64,000 nt of DNA from Pelodera strongyloides (GCA_036852015.1 JAANDG010000144.1:186001-250000); one strand, 5' to 3'; numbered from the stretch's first letter, positions 1 to 11,620 are shown. The notes: a model not told the origin generated them from the sequence alone. Translations and numbers: made by a program.

Positions 1-225
1 ACATTTTGAGCCTACCATACGTTATAAATTTTATATCAATTTCAGGGTGCACCGTCCGACGATGGAACCCCTGTTTAGTCTCCATTCCTACGACGGATTA
101 TACAAACTATAAACACTAGGTACTTTTAAATATACCGTAAGGGCCGCACTGTAAAGCCTGTATTTGTATCATTTGTTCTCCCTAACATTCATGTGTAGAT
201 ATTATGTTGATTGTCTTCTGCTTTC
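1..225. repeat. Dispersed repeat, inverted copy of 26.4-26.6 kb
   Basis: This segment matches the reverse complement of about 26395-26625 over its whole length with scattered differences. Shared landmarks are GGTGCACCGTCCG, the AGTCTCCATTCCTACGA-type stretch, CCTGTATTTGT and TATTATGTTGATTGTCTT. It starts at the window edge, so the left end may be cut off. A short related piece (CCGGACGGTGCAC) is also seen near 60460. The element type is unknown. Confidence 0.75.
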
Positions 226-360
226 TTTTATGAGCCAAACACTCTCTTTAACTTAAACGTATTGTATTCGCCTACAGTTTGAATTAACACTGTCCTAAGA
301 CAATCAACATAATATCTAGCCAAGTTACAAACGCCTACAGTTTGAATTAACCCTGTCTCT
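197..360. repeat. 21-bp inverted repeat plus 63-bp tandem duplication
   Basis: Positions 197-217 and 297-317 are perfect reverse complements of 21 bases. CGCCTACAGTTTGAATTAAC occurs at 269 and again at 332, giving a direct repeat with a 63-base period. No coding sequence is convincing here. Confidence 0.8.
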
Positions 361-693
361 AACGCATGTGTCTGTATTCTTAATCCTTTTGCATCTTCAT
401 CCTTATCAATAATATTGATAGACAGTCCTGTGCTATGTATTAATTTTCCGAAGGGCACGCTCTTGTAGCATACATCTTCTATTGTTTATCTATACGCGTT
501 AAGTCCTTTCAGAATGGAACTGCTTACCTGGAAACGCATCGAATAATCGATGTGATTGACTTGATACAGGATGAGGTAAGACTTGCAGTATACAATCACA
601 CAACACAATTATGCCCTTTCATTTAGAAGTACTCATTGTTGAAGACTAATTGACCTACTCAAATAATAATATAGTTTATTAATCGCATATGTA

Positions 694-1630
694 CAGGGTG
701 GTCCAATAGTTTTAAACCCTGGCATTTTAACCGCCAAAGGAATGGTCTTAAAGCAATGAAAACGCGATTGGTTTTAATCAACGTGTTAATATGTTTTGCA
801 GTATAAATCAAACACAGTTTTCAAAATATCCCTCCTATTCCTTCACACAGTCCTCCAGATGCTTCTTAAACGGGCCCTCCGTGGAACGCAGGTATTTGGC
901 GACACTTCATCCCATAACTTCGGAAGGACAGCACGGAGTGAGGTCAAATTTGTGTGAGACAAGGTGCAGGCCTTGCCCTCCAAGTGTGACCAGGTGCGAA
1001 AGTCGGAAGAATTCAGTTCGGACGAATACTGCTGATATTCCGCATGGCTGCAAATCCAGAAAACACGGGCACGAGAACGGCCCTACATGATCGTCGACTC
1101 ATGAGATGATGTTGCGTCTTGTTTGAGGGTCACCTGTATTCCATTGCAATAATTACGGCTCCATGGAAGTAAAGAAATCATCAACACGTTTTGTACATAA
1201 TTTTGACTGTGCATTTCGACGCAGTTAGTCACAAATGCCCGTGAGGTCGTTCCCGTCGACGTCACTGCCGCCCAGCTGACGATAGGGATCGGACGTACGA
1301 CTCTTTCGTCTCCGTTGGCATCCTGGACCGATTTGCAAAGCACATGCCGATTTTGGTGGATGTAGAGCTGCTGGTTCGTGAATAAAGCTCGTTTGAAAGA
1401 AAGATACCCGAGGCGCGTTCCTCACGACGAATTTTATCAAGCTGACATGTTCGCTTTCCGACATCAATATTCAGCGAGCAGAAAAGATATCAACATGGTA
1501 CTTCGCAACGCCTTAGATAACAGTATAACGAACCTTGGCGGAAAATATCACATCATTTCAATGAAAACTCATGAAATTATTCAATTTAGAAAAAATTTCT
1601 TCCAGGGTTTAAAACTATTGGACCACCCTG
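694..1630 (-). mobile_element. Degenerate Tc1/mariner transposon
   Basis: The ends are inverted repeats (CAGGGTGGTCCAATAGTTTT at the left, its complement at the right, about 28 bp), flanked by TA at 692-693 and 1631-1632, the target duplication of Tc1/mariner elements. Length is about 937 bp, shorter than the 1.2-1.6 kb of intact elements. Inside, on the minus strand at 1083-1343, a frame reads VSWAAVTSTGTTSRAF, then LLPWSRNY and KQDATSSHES. These match the transposase core pattern of VMVWAAV followed by LLPWA and QQDxAPxH. A frameshift joins it to an upstream frame at 1320-1467, and the 3' part (about 800-1080) has stop codons. It is a dead element. Confidence 0.85.
1083..1467 (-). pseudogene. 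Mariner-type transposase remnant
   Basis: This is the recognisable part of the transposase in the mariner at 694-1630. The frame at 1083-1343 carries the WAAVTS segment and the catalytic-region KQDATSSH, where the family normally has QQDxAPxH with the second catalytic Asp. The upstream frame at 1225-1467 continues the similarity but in another phase, so at least one frameshift is present. Towards the C-terminus a segment reading EGYFEN resembles the usual GGHFE ending, with a stop in between. No functional enzyme can be made. Confidence 0.7.
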
Positions 1631-1639
1631 TATATAGGC

Positions 1640-2700
1640 ATTGGTAGACGAGAGATTTTATGCGGTCAAATGCAAGCTAATTACTGTCGACTTTCAAAAT
1701 GTGTTTTATTATTTAAACATTAATAATTTCCGTTTCAGTAATTGTCGATTCCTCGTAGATTGGCAAGTATTTATTTCTAATTGTAGTAATGCACTCACTA
1801 CGGGAATTCACCATTCTGGAATATGGAGCCTTTTGCAGGGTTTCTTATGAATTCACTTTCGATGTATTTAATAGCTCAATTTTTTAATCAGAATGTATGT
1901 TTTGAGATTTTTTTCGTGATTTTTGAATTTTAAATTGCTTTAATTTCCCATTTACTTCAGTCCACGCAGTCATTTCTTGAACACCGAGTTATTTAAAAGT
2001 AGTTTTTAGTTTTAGCGTATGTACTTTTGCACCATTTCAAATTTCAGTCGGGCTTGTACAATTTTTTTTTTGTAGTTTCAGAATTTTTTTTCACAAATAT
2101 TCCTAGAATGATGAGTCTTTTTGCACCTGTTCTTGATACAATTGTTTTATATTTCCTATGAACTGCCTCGGTTTAAACTAATAAGTTGTGCTACCTCATT
2201 TTTTGCTCTGTTTCATAACTCTGTATTTTATGTTTTATATGCAAATTTATAGGCCCTTCTGAGCATTTCCGAAACAGAATGGCGGAAAACCGCATGTAGT
2301 CACAAAAATGCAGACGTCAAGTAATTTCAGCCGCGTGCCCTTCCGCTTTAATCTTTGCCCTCGTTTAATTTCCTATTTTATGTTGGGCTCACCACGTTGT
2401 TGATTTTTCACTACATTTTAAAGATTTTCATGATAAATTGATTCGCTTGCATACTATATTTATTCAACAAAAATTGTTGGGTTTAACCTCTCATTTCGAA
2501 ATATCTGTTACATTTCAATTCCGTGTTCAAGACTTTCCTTTTTACTATAACACTTTATTTGCAGAATAATAATTGCACTCTCTTTCTAGTCCTTTTAATA
2601 TATTTAATTTATATTCTGATTTCATCAAACGTTATCATTCTAGTCTTGGAATTACTAATAATATTATTATTATTTGTTTGTTTAACGGGGTACATAGAAT
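1640..2700. other. AT-rich stretch without a supported gene
   Basis: The stretch is T-rich, with short ORFs only. I see no splice-consistent coding segments, structural RNA or repeat ends. Confidence 0.6.
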
Positions 2701-2769
2701 CTATGTTGTAGATTCTCGCGCCTTGTGGGCGGGGCCTAGCTATTCTTCACTGGCCCCAGGCACTTCACA

Positions 2770-3115
2770 GGAAAGTGAAAACCCCGATTTCGCCCCGATC
2801 ATTTGTCAAAAAACCCCGATTTCGCCCCGATTCTTTCAAAAAACCCCACAAAAAGCCCGATCACGTCCCGATTTCGCCCCGATCACAAATAATCGGGGCA
2901 TAATTGGGAACAAGGCCGGATTTAGCCCCGATTCTTTCAAAAAACCCCGATTTCGCCGCGATCATTTGTCGAAAAACCCCGATTTCGCCCCGATTATTTC
3001 CCAAAACCCCGATTTCGCCCCGATCATTTGTCGAAAAACCCCGATTTCGCCCCGATCACGGCCCGATTTTTTGAGGGACTTGATCGGGGCGAAATCGGGG
3101 TTTTTAGTTTCCCAT
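2770..3115. repeat. Foldback element made of GATTTCGCCCCGAT motifs
   Basis: About eight copies of the motif CCCCGATTTCGCCCCGAT are arrayed directly, separated by short linkers (ATTTGTCAAAAAAC, TCTTTCAAAAAAC). The left end GGAAAGTGAAAACCCCGATT is matched in inverse at the right end (AATCGGGGTTTTTAGTTTCC), so the array has terminal inverted repeats of about 30 bp. A long in-phase ORF crosses it (2573-3157), but that only reflects the repeat lacking stops. A second copy lies at about 56678-57015. Confidence 0.8.
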
Positions 3116-3510
3116 GTTCCTACTTCCTACTGTAGCTTGACCACGCCCCTTTTGTAAAAAAAAAATATAATACTGTTTAATTATACTAATATTTCTTAAA
3201 ATTCTCATTGTTCTTCATTATTCTTAATCTGCTCGTATTGATTTTCGCAAAAATCAATTAGTAATCTTATTAGATGGGAGCTTTGTTTGTTTGTTTGATT
3301 GATTGTGTGTTTGGATGATGTGCGTTACGCTCAGGGAGTAAGATTGGTTCAGTAGTTCATGTTCCCATGCACTGAGCCATCTCACATCCTGAGCGCCCCT
3401 CTCACAAACGTCCAAAAAAAGGCTACATATACGGAATATGTGTGGTGTATCGTTCGGGCGTTTCCGCGGCGCTCAAAGTACCCGAATAAAACTGCAAAAA
3501 GTCACGGATG
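3116..3510. other. Non-coding spacer
   Basis: AT-rich. Contains a small GTTTGTTTGTTTGATTGATTG simple stretch near 3285. No gene seen. Confidence 0.5.
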
Positions 3511-3568
3511 TTCTTTGAACTCTTTTGTCTGACCGTGCTATATCGGTCAGACGAAAGAGTTCAAAGAA
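3511..3568. other. 25-bp-stem hairpin
   Basis: Arms 3511-3535 and 3544-3568 are complementary over 25 bases with one difference, a G.U pair if transcribed, and an 8-base loop. It lies just before the tandem repeats at 3.7 kb. The size would suit a small foldback or a small-RNA precursor; the sequence alone does not say which. Confidence 0.7.
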
Positions 3569-3689
3569 AGAACACCCACAAGAATTTGTTAATTTCGTAC
3601 GTAGTTTTGCTTCAATATGACTACATCTGTGTATACAACTTTCTACGACACTGAATACACTATATGACAACGCCTGTGAGAATGTTTTT

Positions 3690-4640
3690 TTGTAGGAAAT
3701 TTTTTCGACGTTATAGAGACCAACGATTTGCTGATAATTTAAGAGGAATATAGTCAACAGTCCTATGAATGTGCGTACTAAAACTAACAATTTCTATCCC
3801 CATGTTTGATATTGGTATAGGTTTAAAAAGGAAAAATAAGGAGACTGAAAACATAAGCTCGAAGATTCCACTATTATATGAAACCCTCTTCTCCACAGAA
3901 ATGTTTGCTCCTAACTTATATAGTCCAGGGAAACTTTGCGGCGCATCAGTCACGCGCTTATTCCTCTGCTTTTCGGCTTTGGAAAATTTTTCCGACGTTT
4001 TTGAGTCCAACCATTTGCAGACACTTTAGGAGGAATATATTCAACGTTTTATAAATGGGCACACTAAAACTAACAATAAGTTCTATCCCCATGTTTGATA
4101 TTGGCATAGGTTTAAAAAAAAGGAAAAATAAGGATACTGAAACAATTTCCTTCACTGAATTTTTTCCCCCTAACTTATATAGCCCAGCGAAACATTGTGG
4201 CGCATCAGCCACGCGATATTAAGCTGCTTTTAGGCTTTGGCAATTTTTTCGATATCCTAGAGTAGAGCATGTTGCATACAATTTAGGAGGTATACAGTCA
4301 ACCGAAAACTAAGTTCTATCCCCGTGTTTGATGTCAGTGTAGGTTTCAAAAGGAAAAATAACAAAACTGAAACCATTTCCTTTGCGTAAATGTTTGCTTC
4401 TAACTTATATAGACCAGCGCAATAGTGCTGCGTATCAGCAACGCGCTTATTCCTTTTTTTGGGATTTAGAATTTTTTCGATATTATATAGTCCAGCAAGT
4501 TGCAGACAATTTAGGAGGAATATAGTCAACGTCCTAAAATGGGCAAACCTATCCCCAGGAAACTATTCTTGCGAGAAAGAGTTGCTTCTACTTATAGATA
4601 TAGTCCAGTGAAACATAGCGACCATCAGCGAATATTGGAA
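3690..4640. repeat. Diverged tandem repeat, about four units of 230-290 bp
   Basis: The phrase TCTATCCCCATGTTTGAT recurs at about 3793, 4082 and (as a variant) 4314. It is followed each time by a GGTTT..AAAGGAAAAATAA block, a TAACTTATATAG.CCAG.GAAA block, then GCATCAG.CACGCG and a TTTTTTCGA segment. A fourth shortened unit ends near 4630. Short ORFs recur in each unit on the minus strand, but they carry different frames and lengths, so I do not call them genes. Confidence 0.75.
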
Positions 4641-4779
4641 AGACGCCTCAGGCGGCGGTAGCCGACTGGTAACTAATATTGTGTTTTCAAGGGACATAAT
4701 TGTTTCAGAGGCGCTCGTCTTGGGATATCTTCTCACAATCAGATCTGTTTTGAACTACAGGACAAGAACCGCTACGTTC

Positions 4780-5030
4780 TGTGGCGCGCAGAGCGCCGCA
4801 GACTTTCCCGCACGTTCTGGGTATGCGCGCATACTTTCCCGCATGATCTGACTGTGCGCGCGTACTTTCCCGCATGATCACGGTGTGCGCGCATACTGTC
4901 CCGCATAGAGCTCCGCACTGTGGGCTTCCGGAGCAATGTCTCCGAAATCACAATTTTGACAATTTGGATAGCCCAGCTGCGAACGCATACTTTCCCGCGT
5001 ACATTCCCGCATAGAGCGCCGCGCACTCAC
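4780..5030. repeat. GC-rich tandem motif block
   Basis: Short direct repeats of GCGCATACTTTCCCGCATGA occur about every 33 bases between 4800 and 4910, with single copies near 4985-5015. The flanking words CGCAGAGCGCCGCAGACTTT link it to the island at 6425-7250, so both probably derive from one element family. The minus-strand ORF here (4772-5026) is a product of the repeat. Confidence 0.7.
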
Positions 5031-6410
5031 GAAAATTCTTCTCTCAAGAAATTATTTTCAGCTGCAATACCGTAGTTGCAACAAATAGTTGCCACAAATA
5101 ATGGAGTTTCGCCGCTAAAGTGCACTTTTTTCTCAATTTTTTTTATTTTCGTCGTTCGTTTTTCGTATTATTTTCCGTTTGTTTATTTTGTTGTGTATAA
5201 TTCTTTGTTTACTGTCTACTGAATCTTCCATTGTCATCCCGACGAGTACATATTATAGAATTTAGTACATTTTAAGGTTTTATTCACTTGAAGTTCCATT
5301 GACGTTTTTTTTGATGAACTGTTCGTATGTTTATTGTCTATTGTTTATTGTGCAGGATGTCTGCAGCAGGTGCAGGATGTGCAGGATGAAAAATCGTATG
5401 TCTGTATCCCGTAAGGCTGAAGGAATGGGCCTTGCGCTATGGCTTCACCTACGACATCAGTGAGCAGTGCTATTTGTAAGTATCTTTTTTCTACTTATTG
5501 TATCTTGAAATATTTTATATACCGGAAGCATAGGCTGCTTGCGATCCTTACGTTGCACAACTCTCTCTACATACATGCATTACGCACAAATGACTATGCA
5601 TACAAAGACATTGGTTGTTTATGATAGCTTAAGCTTATATGTTTTAGTGCGCAACAGCAATCGCCAAACGTCCAGAATTCCTCGTCTTTTGATGGTTAAA
5701 AATTTACAAAGGGGAAGGGTCTGGCATCTGGGAACAATTTAGTACGAACAAGGAAAGCATAGGTATGTTTATTATTGTTTCATTATTATTCAGTAATGTT
5801 TTATTAGATGTCCTGGGAATTTAGACCCTTATTGAACGTAGTTTTTGCCCCCATACTCATGCATCTAAATATTGCAAATTGCAGATCCCAATTCTTCCTT
5901 CAACAAAGCGCCAAAGCTTCAAGTTCTGCAGAGTTTGGTGCTTCAAGAAGAAGTCGCGCGGTCTCGGTCGTCTTTGGGATTCTCAAGTGTTTCTTGATAA
6001 ATACTGATACATTCCCCCATTCGTCGTCATTATTATTCTTAAGCAGTATTTCTCTTTTGTATGTTGACAAACTCATGCATCCTACTAACTTAGTCCACTT
6101 TTTTTTACTTCTTGCGATTCTATACAAAATAGTTCCACAGTAGCTGAGTATCTATTATAGTTGCTTATTACACAGTTTATTTGCAGTTTAGAAGTTACTG
6201 ATATGAATTATTATGTTGTATAGTATTGTGTAGAGACTTATATTGATGAAACTTTTGCTAGCAGTCTGTTTCATTAATATTATGAAAGTAAGTTCCTCAA
6301 GTTTGATCAATTCTCGGTCTATTTCGAGTTATTTTTAATGGTTTAAAATGTTTTGCTTTCATTTTATTTTATTCTATCAATGTTGAATTAATAAAATTAT
6401 TTTATCGCTT
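5031..6410. other. AT-rich region, one possible exon
   Basis: Mostly AT-rich. At 5439 an ATG opens a short frame (MASPTTSVSSAI) that meets a good donor (TTTGTAAGT) at about 5475. Acceptor-like TTTTAG and TTGCAG sites follow near 5648 and 5886. I could not find a phase-consistent continuation, so no gene is called. Confidence 0.35.
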
Positions 6411-6424
6411 TTGTATGATATTTT

Positions 6425-7250
6425 TTATATTGTGAAGTGGGCGGGGCGAGGGGAGGAGCCTAATGGCTGGTGTAACCGCGCAGAGCGCCGCGAACTTACC
6501 CGCATAGTGCGCCGCGCACTAACCCGCGCAGAGCGCCGCCGACTTTCCCGCATAGTGCGCTGCAGACATACCCGCGCAGAGCGCCGCTCACTTTCCCGCC
6601 TTGTGCGCCTCTGCAAAAGCGCACAAGGACCCGCGCAGAGCGCCGCTCACTTTCCCGCCTTGTGCGCCTCTGCAAAAGCGCACAAGGCGGGATGGTACGC
6701 GACTCTCTGCGCGGGTGAAGACCAGAGCGGTACACTGAGAGCCGATGAGTTGCGCACCGCACCATTTCGGGAAACAAAATGCGCGCCGCAAAGGAATGGG
6801 AAACAAAATGCGCGCGGAATAGAAATGACGCGCAAAGTGTTTCCCGAAAAGGTGCGGAAAAGGTGCGGAAATGGTGCGGGGCGCAACTTGCGCCCCGCAC
6901 CATTTCCGCACCTTTTCGGCAACGTTTTTGAAAGAGCTCGAAGGATCTGCCGTAACTGCAGCTGATGTACCTATATTTTTCCGCAAGCACTGGTTTCACA
7001 TGTGTCGCCGAGTGGTCTAATGCGCTGTTTAGAGAAAGTAAGCTAACAAGAGTGTGGGGTTCGCATCCAACACGCTGCTTTCTTTTTGCAGTTGCTACTT
7101 TTCCCGCACCGTTTCCGCACCTTTTCGGCAACGGTTTGGGGGTGTTTCCCGCACCAAAACGGCAACCAGAGGCGGTGAAAAAAACTATTGCGGCGCGCAT
7201 CAAATTCTTTTGCGGGAAACACCCCCAAACTGTTGCCGCGCGCAACTCTT
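6425..7250. repeat. GC-rich palindromic island
   Basis: This 0.8-kb island is far richer in GC than its flanks. Its left part is tandem GCGCAGAGCGCCGC.. ACTTTCCCGCAT.GTGCGC units (about 6478-6720). Next comes a palindrome at 6858-6916, perfect 29-bp arms around a single base. At its right end, 7127-7153 and 7211-7237 are 27-bp inverted repeats with one difference. A tRNA-like sequence lies between the two palindromes. Many overlapping ORFs on both strands are by-products of the repeat. The whole looks like a composite non-autonomous element. Confidence 0.75.
7003..7078 (+). pseudogene. tRNA-like sequence (Leu/Ser type), degenerate
   Basis: GTCGCCGAGTGGTCTAATGCGC at 7003-7024 fits the D-arm/A-box of tRNA-Leu or Ser (the family has GCCGAGTGGTCTAAGGCGC). 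GGTTCGCATCC at 7058-7068 fits the B-box/T-loop. The anticodon stem is poor, and the 3' acceptor strand does not pair with GTCGCCG, so it should not give a working tRNA. It sits inside a repetitive GC-rich island, so it may be a pol III promoter within a SINE-like element. Confidence 0.6.
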
Positions 7251-7351
7251 GAGTTTCGTTGTAATACAGGTTTTTTCCTCATTTGTTTTTTTCATGTTTC
7301 TTCATTTTGTTATTTGAATCAGAATCAGATGCTATGTAATTCATGCAGATA

Positions 7352-7394
7352 GGTAATGGCTTCTCCATTACGTTTGCATGGAGAAGCCATTACC
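7352..7394. other. Perfect 17-bp hairpin
   Basis: GGTAATGGCTTCTCCAT (7352-7368) is followed by nine bases and its exact reverse complement (7378-7394). ATGGAGAAGCC then occurs once more directly after, so the right arm is partly duplicated. No gene is next to it. Confidence 0.8.
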
Positions 7395-7439
7395 CATGGA
7401 GAAGCCGATCCTATATTAAACAAGTTAAATAAAAACCGC

Positions 7440-8470
7440 GCACTATAGTGCGGCTTGTTAAGTTCTACATATGATAATGGACGCATATAATTACTAACTT
7501 CCTTGTTAGTGTCCCATTCTTCCTTTTTATAATTTCATCCTTTATTCTATTCCTGCACTGAATTACCGGCTCTATTACTAACGCCATATTGTAAGATTTG
7601 AAATAGTTAACTCAAAAAGCAATCGGTTCTTTGCCCCACCAATAGCATACAGAAGAATTACTACGATTCTTTGCAACGTAAAATATAGACATAACCATAC
7701 AAACATATTGGATGTTGTGTACCAATGAGATTTGGTCATTTTCAAATGACGTTTGTATTCCGCGTGAAGTTTTCAGTGATTTATTGCGAATAGATAAATC
7801 GTCACTATCACGTATCCTTCCCATTATACATATAGAGCATGCAGGTTTGTGAATACCATGCTGACAACCTAAATGTCGTCATATTCCCTCTTTGCGAAAA
7901 AGCATTGCCCCTTTCGTGCAGTGTCACTTTTTCTATTCTATTGCCAATTTTCGTCATTGTCTATTTTATTCAGCATTTTTTTTCTCAAGTGTTGAACTGG
8001 ATTTACTTTTATGGGCTTACCTGGGGTGGGCCTGAACCTTTAAGTCTGTCTTCCTTGGTGTTTCAAGCGTTTCAACCGTTTTATTTCCAAGTATTCCCTT
8101 GTTCTTTTTTTGTGTTCAAGACATTTGTCGACAGAGAAATATAATATTGATTTCAGTTACAGCAGTAACCTTAATAATGGGATAATGGAAGCTTTGAAGG
8201 TACGAATTTGTTTCTCTGCTCGTGCAAAAATATAGAAGCGTTCTCACCGATAGTTAACCAAAAACATGCATCCAAATAGCACCGGATATCCTTGTTTTGT
8301 AAGCCGTACGAGCTCGTATCTAGGGTCGATTTTTTTAACACATGAAAACTCATGCGTGTTATCTGCATCGGTAATTTTCTTTTTGATACAATTACTTAGT
8401 ATTTAATTTGGGTTATTGGAAAAGAGATTTTGATTGCACGGTAACTTTTATTGGCAACAATAGTTTGCTA
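7440..8470. other. No supported gene
   Basis: AT-rich DNA with short ORFs on both strands, the longest 101 codons at 7839. That ORF is hydrophobic, has no recognisable domain and no splice context, and I treat it as chance. Confidence 0.5.
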
Positions 8471-8475
8471 TTTCA

Positions 8476-9073
8476 GAGGCCGTATTCGCCAACACCAGTG
8501 ATCTCTCCCCCGGACTCCCTGGGGGGACGTGGCGGGAGGTTTGCTTATTTGCAATTCACCAACATTTTGGGGACTCCCTGGGGAATCCCAGGGAGACAAT
8601 TTTCTCTCACTAGCCAAGGGGTGGGGAATGAAGTCTCCCTGAGTGCTGTTTTAAGAGAATTTTGCTTGATTTTAGTTTATTTTGACTTATATAACCCAAA
8701 AATTGCGGAAACTAAAGGATGTATTATATGTTTGATCACACGGATGATTATATTCCCGAAAAAATGGCACCAAAATATTGTATGATATGTTTTTGTTTTA
8801 TGGTGCATTTGTAGTACTAAATAATACAGTGCTCAGTACTGGTGAAAATTGCAAAAGAAATAAGAAATAAAAACTCAAAGTTTGTAACGAATGGTACAGA
8901 AAGTATTATTGAACCGGCATTTAATTTTCTCATGGAAATGATGCATTATTTAATACCAAAAAAGACGATATTTTGTTAAATACTCAGTTTGCTTATTTCA
9001 ATTACAGGGAGGGAGCCCCCGAGGGAGAGTTCCCTACCAGGGACAGTTCCCTGATGTTGGTGAATATGGCCTC
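8476..9073. mobile_element. Foldback MITE, GAGGCCGTATTC family (copy 1)
   Basis: The left end GAGGCCGTATTCGCCAACAC and the right end (reverse complement GAGGCCATATTCACCAACAT) are inverted repeats. Further in, the arms repeat CTCCCTGGGG / CCAGGGA blocks in both senses. The middle (about 8640-8990) is AT-rich and non-coding. Length 598 bp. Related ends are found at 36799-37384 and 46142-47110. The target duplication is not clear; flanks are TTTCA and AGCTG. Confidence 0.8.
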
Positions 9074-9690
9074 AGCTGTCAGAACAACAGGGAACAATTT
9101 ACGATGAATCCAATTGATCGTCAAAGAGAGGTTAGTGCCTTTAACTTCTTAAAGGTTTTTAATTTAAGATGCTATTCTACTTTATTTTGACTGAAATCGC
9201 TATCATTTTGTTCTTCCTTCCATCTGAATCACCTTTTAATTTTTATCGCAATTTCCCATGTTGATTTTCGGAACCGATATAAAAAGCAACACCAGATTTT
9301 CATTTTATACGCAATAAACAAATAAACCATTTATACAACCGGAGAGCCGTTGCATGTTTCACATTTACATTGTATTTATACTACATTTATATTTAATCCT
9401 AGGAATTTACTTTATGGGGACCTATTTTTAAATTCCTAGTATTTTAAGTCGAATCTACATTTTTGTTGTTTGATACTGTTGCTACTTTGCACTATATTAT
9501 TCTTTCGGTGTTTTGCTGCTAGCTCTGATATCTCTGCAATGAGTGAAATGACTACCAACTCCGTGATTTGTTGTTTGCTCGTTTGGCACTGTACTTGAGT
9601 CTTTTTTTCCTCCTTCCGATATTACCCAATTTTTTTATCCTTCCGATGTTCACTCATTCGAGAGTTGGTGGTCATTTCTACTCATTCTGA
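9074..9690. other. No supported gene
   Basis: AT-rich. I see no repeat end or coding segment. A degenerate part of the retroelement that follows could extend into it, but I recognise no reverse transcriptase motifs. Confidence 0.4.
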
Positions 9691-9695
9691 TTGTT

Positions 9696-10420
9696 GTGCT
9701 CCTCGCCACTCATGCTTCTCTTCAGCACACCAGTGTTAATCACGAACTCTCCGCTATACGAAAGAACGTATGGATTCCCAAAGAACACGACACGGTCGAA
9801 TCACCCGCAAAATGCATGCACTGCCGACGAACACAGTCCCAGCCGTATCTCCTAATCTCCTACCCGAACGTACCATGGAATCTCGTCCTTTAGAGAATAC
9901 CGGCATCGATTACATGGGACCCTGTATATGGGACTGTATATGAGAACTGTATATGGACCCTTCACAGTGCACAGGCAAAGCTCGAAACTTTGGATCTGTA
10001 TATTCGTCTGCATGTTCACTTGCGCTGTTCACTGTGAAACAATCTTCACTTTATCGGCTGAAGACTTAAATGATTAAGGTCGCTACAAACCACTCTTTAA
10101 CAATTCGGATAATGGCACCCAATTCAAACTTGCTGCATCCACCATTCAAGGCAACTATCGGCTCTATTTACCTTTAGGGGTCCAGCCCCTGACATCGAAC
10201 AAGACCACGCAGATCAACAATTGGATATCCTGCTCGGAATGATCATGATCCAGCTCCGCCTTCTAGCAGTCTCCGAAAAATACTTCCGCCTCGTCAGCCA
10301 ATACCGTCTTCATTTATCTGAACGTCTACGAGGACGGTGGTAAAACGTTCCTCTACTACCCCTCGGAAACTATCCGCATGCTACGCTGTCTCTACCGGAC
10401 ATCAAGCCTTCACCCTCGCA
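9696..10420 (+). pseudogene. BEL/Pao-type retrotransposon integrase relic
   Basis: The frame at 9696-9893 has the integrase zinc-binding pattern: HTSVNHELSAIRKNVWIP, then MHCRRTQSQP, giving H..H and C..C. In another frame, about 9868-9920, it continues as RPLENTGIDYMGPC, the start of the integrase core with the first catalytic Asp. Near 10100 NSDNGTQFKLAAS follows, which carries the second catalytic Asp. At about 10270 YFRLVSQYRLHLSERL fits the conserved domain after the integrase, and PLGNYPHATLSLPDI fits the expected C-terminal segment. Frame changes separate these pieces, so it is dead. No protease, reverse transcriptase or LTRs were found nearby; the 5' part is missing. Confidence 0.8.
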
Positions 10421-10429
10421 TTAAAGAAT

Positions 10430-11620
10430 TGTGTACTCGATGCCCATATGTCTGCGATTTATGACGTCACAGGACCGTACCGAGGAGAACGCCGAAAACA
10501 ATGCCAAAGACCGCTGTGACCGCGACCGCAACGATAGAGCTCTGTCTCCCCACAGACACTATCCCCAATCCGATCCTCAACGTTCACACCCATCAACACG
10601 CCGTCACCCATCCCCAAATTCATTCGGACGATTTACAAAAAGAATTGGATGACCTCCACCTTCTGCTCCAGGTCCAACTCGCATTCGTCAATGAAATGCC
10701 CCGAACTCACTCCCCCACCACAAAGACGCCACTTTTTAAACATCGATCTCGTTATCGCCAAATAGAGGTTAGTTCAGTTGTAGGGCAAGAAGAGAACGTG
10801 TTTGAAGAACAATATGAAAACTTGTATATCTCAAACCGTTACCTGATTAATAACTCTGTGAGTCGAATTTGACTGTGATAAACAATTGTCATGGTAATTT
10901 TTCCCAGCTTTTCGATGTGAGAAAACATTATAAATTCAAACTCAAACAAACAATTCCCCTCAGATTTTTTTTCAGAAGCTCGCTGAAGCGGCCTTCGTGG
11001 TTGGTGCAGGTAATGACCTCTCTTTTGTTTCTTCTAAAATTGGCCTTTGCGGTAGTGACGGGGTCATAATGAACCCATAAAAACGCCGGCATCCGGTCAC
11101 CAAACGAGTTAACCGAGCAAAAACATTTGGCGATAAATCACCTACTATTTGGCATTTTGTGATCGTTTTCCGAGGTATTGTTTGGTTGGCAAATGGTTCG
11201 ATCCTCCAAAAAAAAACTAGAACCGTCGCCAAATGGTCTTTGCTCTCTTTACCGATATCTAAACCATTTTTTATTGAAATTTAGAGAGCTGCGCGAATCG
11301 ACATTGAATGTGCGCCGTCTGGAAATGGCTTCCGGAGTTGTGTTGCCGTGAAGCAACCAATTCTACAAGAAATGTAAGGAATTTTCACTATTCGACCATC
11401 TTTATGTTACCTCTGCATACGATACGCGACAATATCTTAATGTGTGAATTTACGAGAAGTAATATACTCAAAGAATGGAAATTGTTTTCAACAAGTTTTT
11501 CAAAATGCCAAGCTAAAAATGAGATAAATATGTTAAATAGCTTCAAAACGGCAGTGATGTAAATAAGCGAAAAAACGTTGTCCAGATTTCAATTTTTTTT
11601 GCATAATACCGGCTACTAAA
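10430..11620. other. Region after the integrase relic, unassigned
   Basis: ORFs at 10431-10872 are Pro/His/Arg-rich in one frame and could be the decayed tail of the same element. There is no domain I recognise. From 10870 to 11620 the sequence is AT-rich; a donor-like site at 11007 (GCAGGTAATG) and acceptor-like TTTCAG at 10968 could bound an exon, but the model cannot be completed. Confidence 0.35.

Noticed and set aside
2573..3157. 194-codon ORF
   Set aside because: It reads through the CCCCGATTTCGCC motif array; the protein is the motif translated over and over.
7003..7078. Functional tRNA gene
   Set aside because: The A- and B-boxes are present, but the acceptor and anticodon stems do not pair.
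6411..7317. Overlapping long ORFs on both strands (up to 249 codons)
   Set aside because: They are products of GC-rich repeat units lacking stops; both strands and several frames are open at once and the proteins are repeats of Arg/Ala/Cys.
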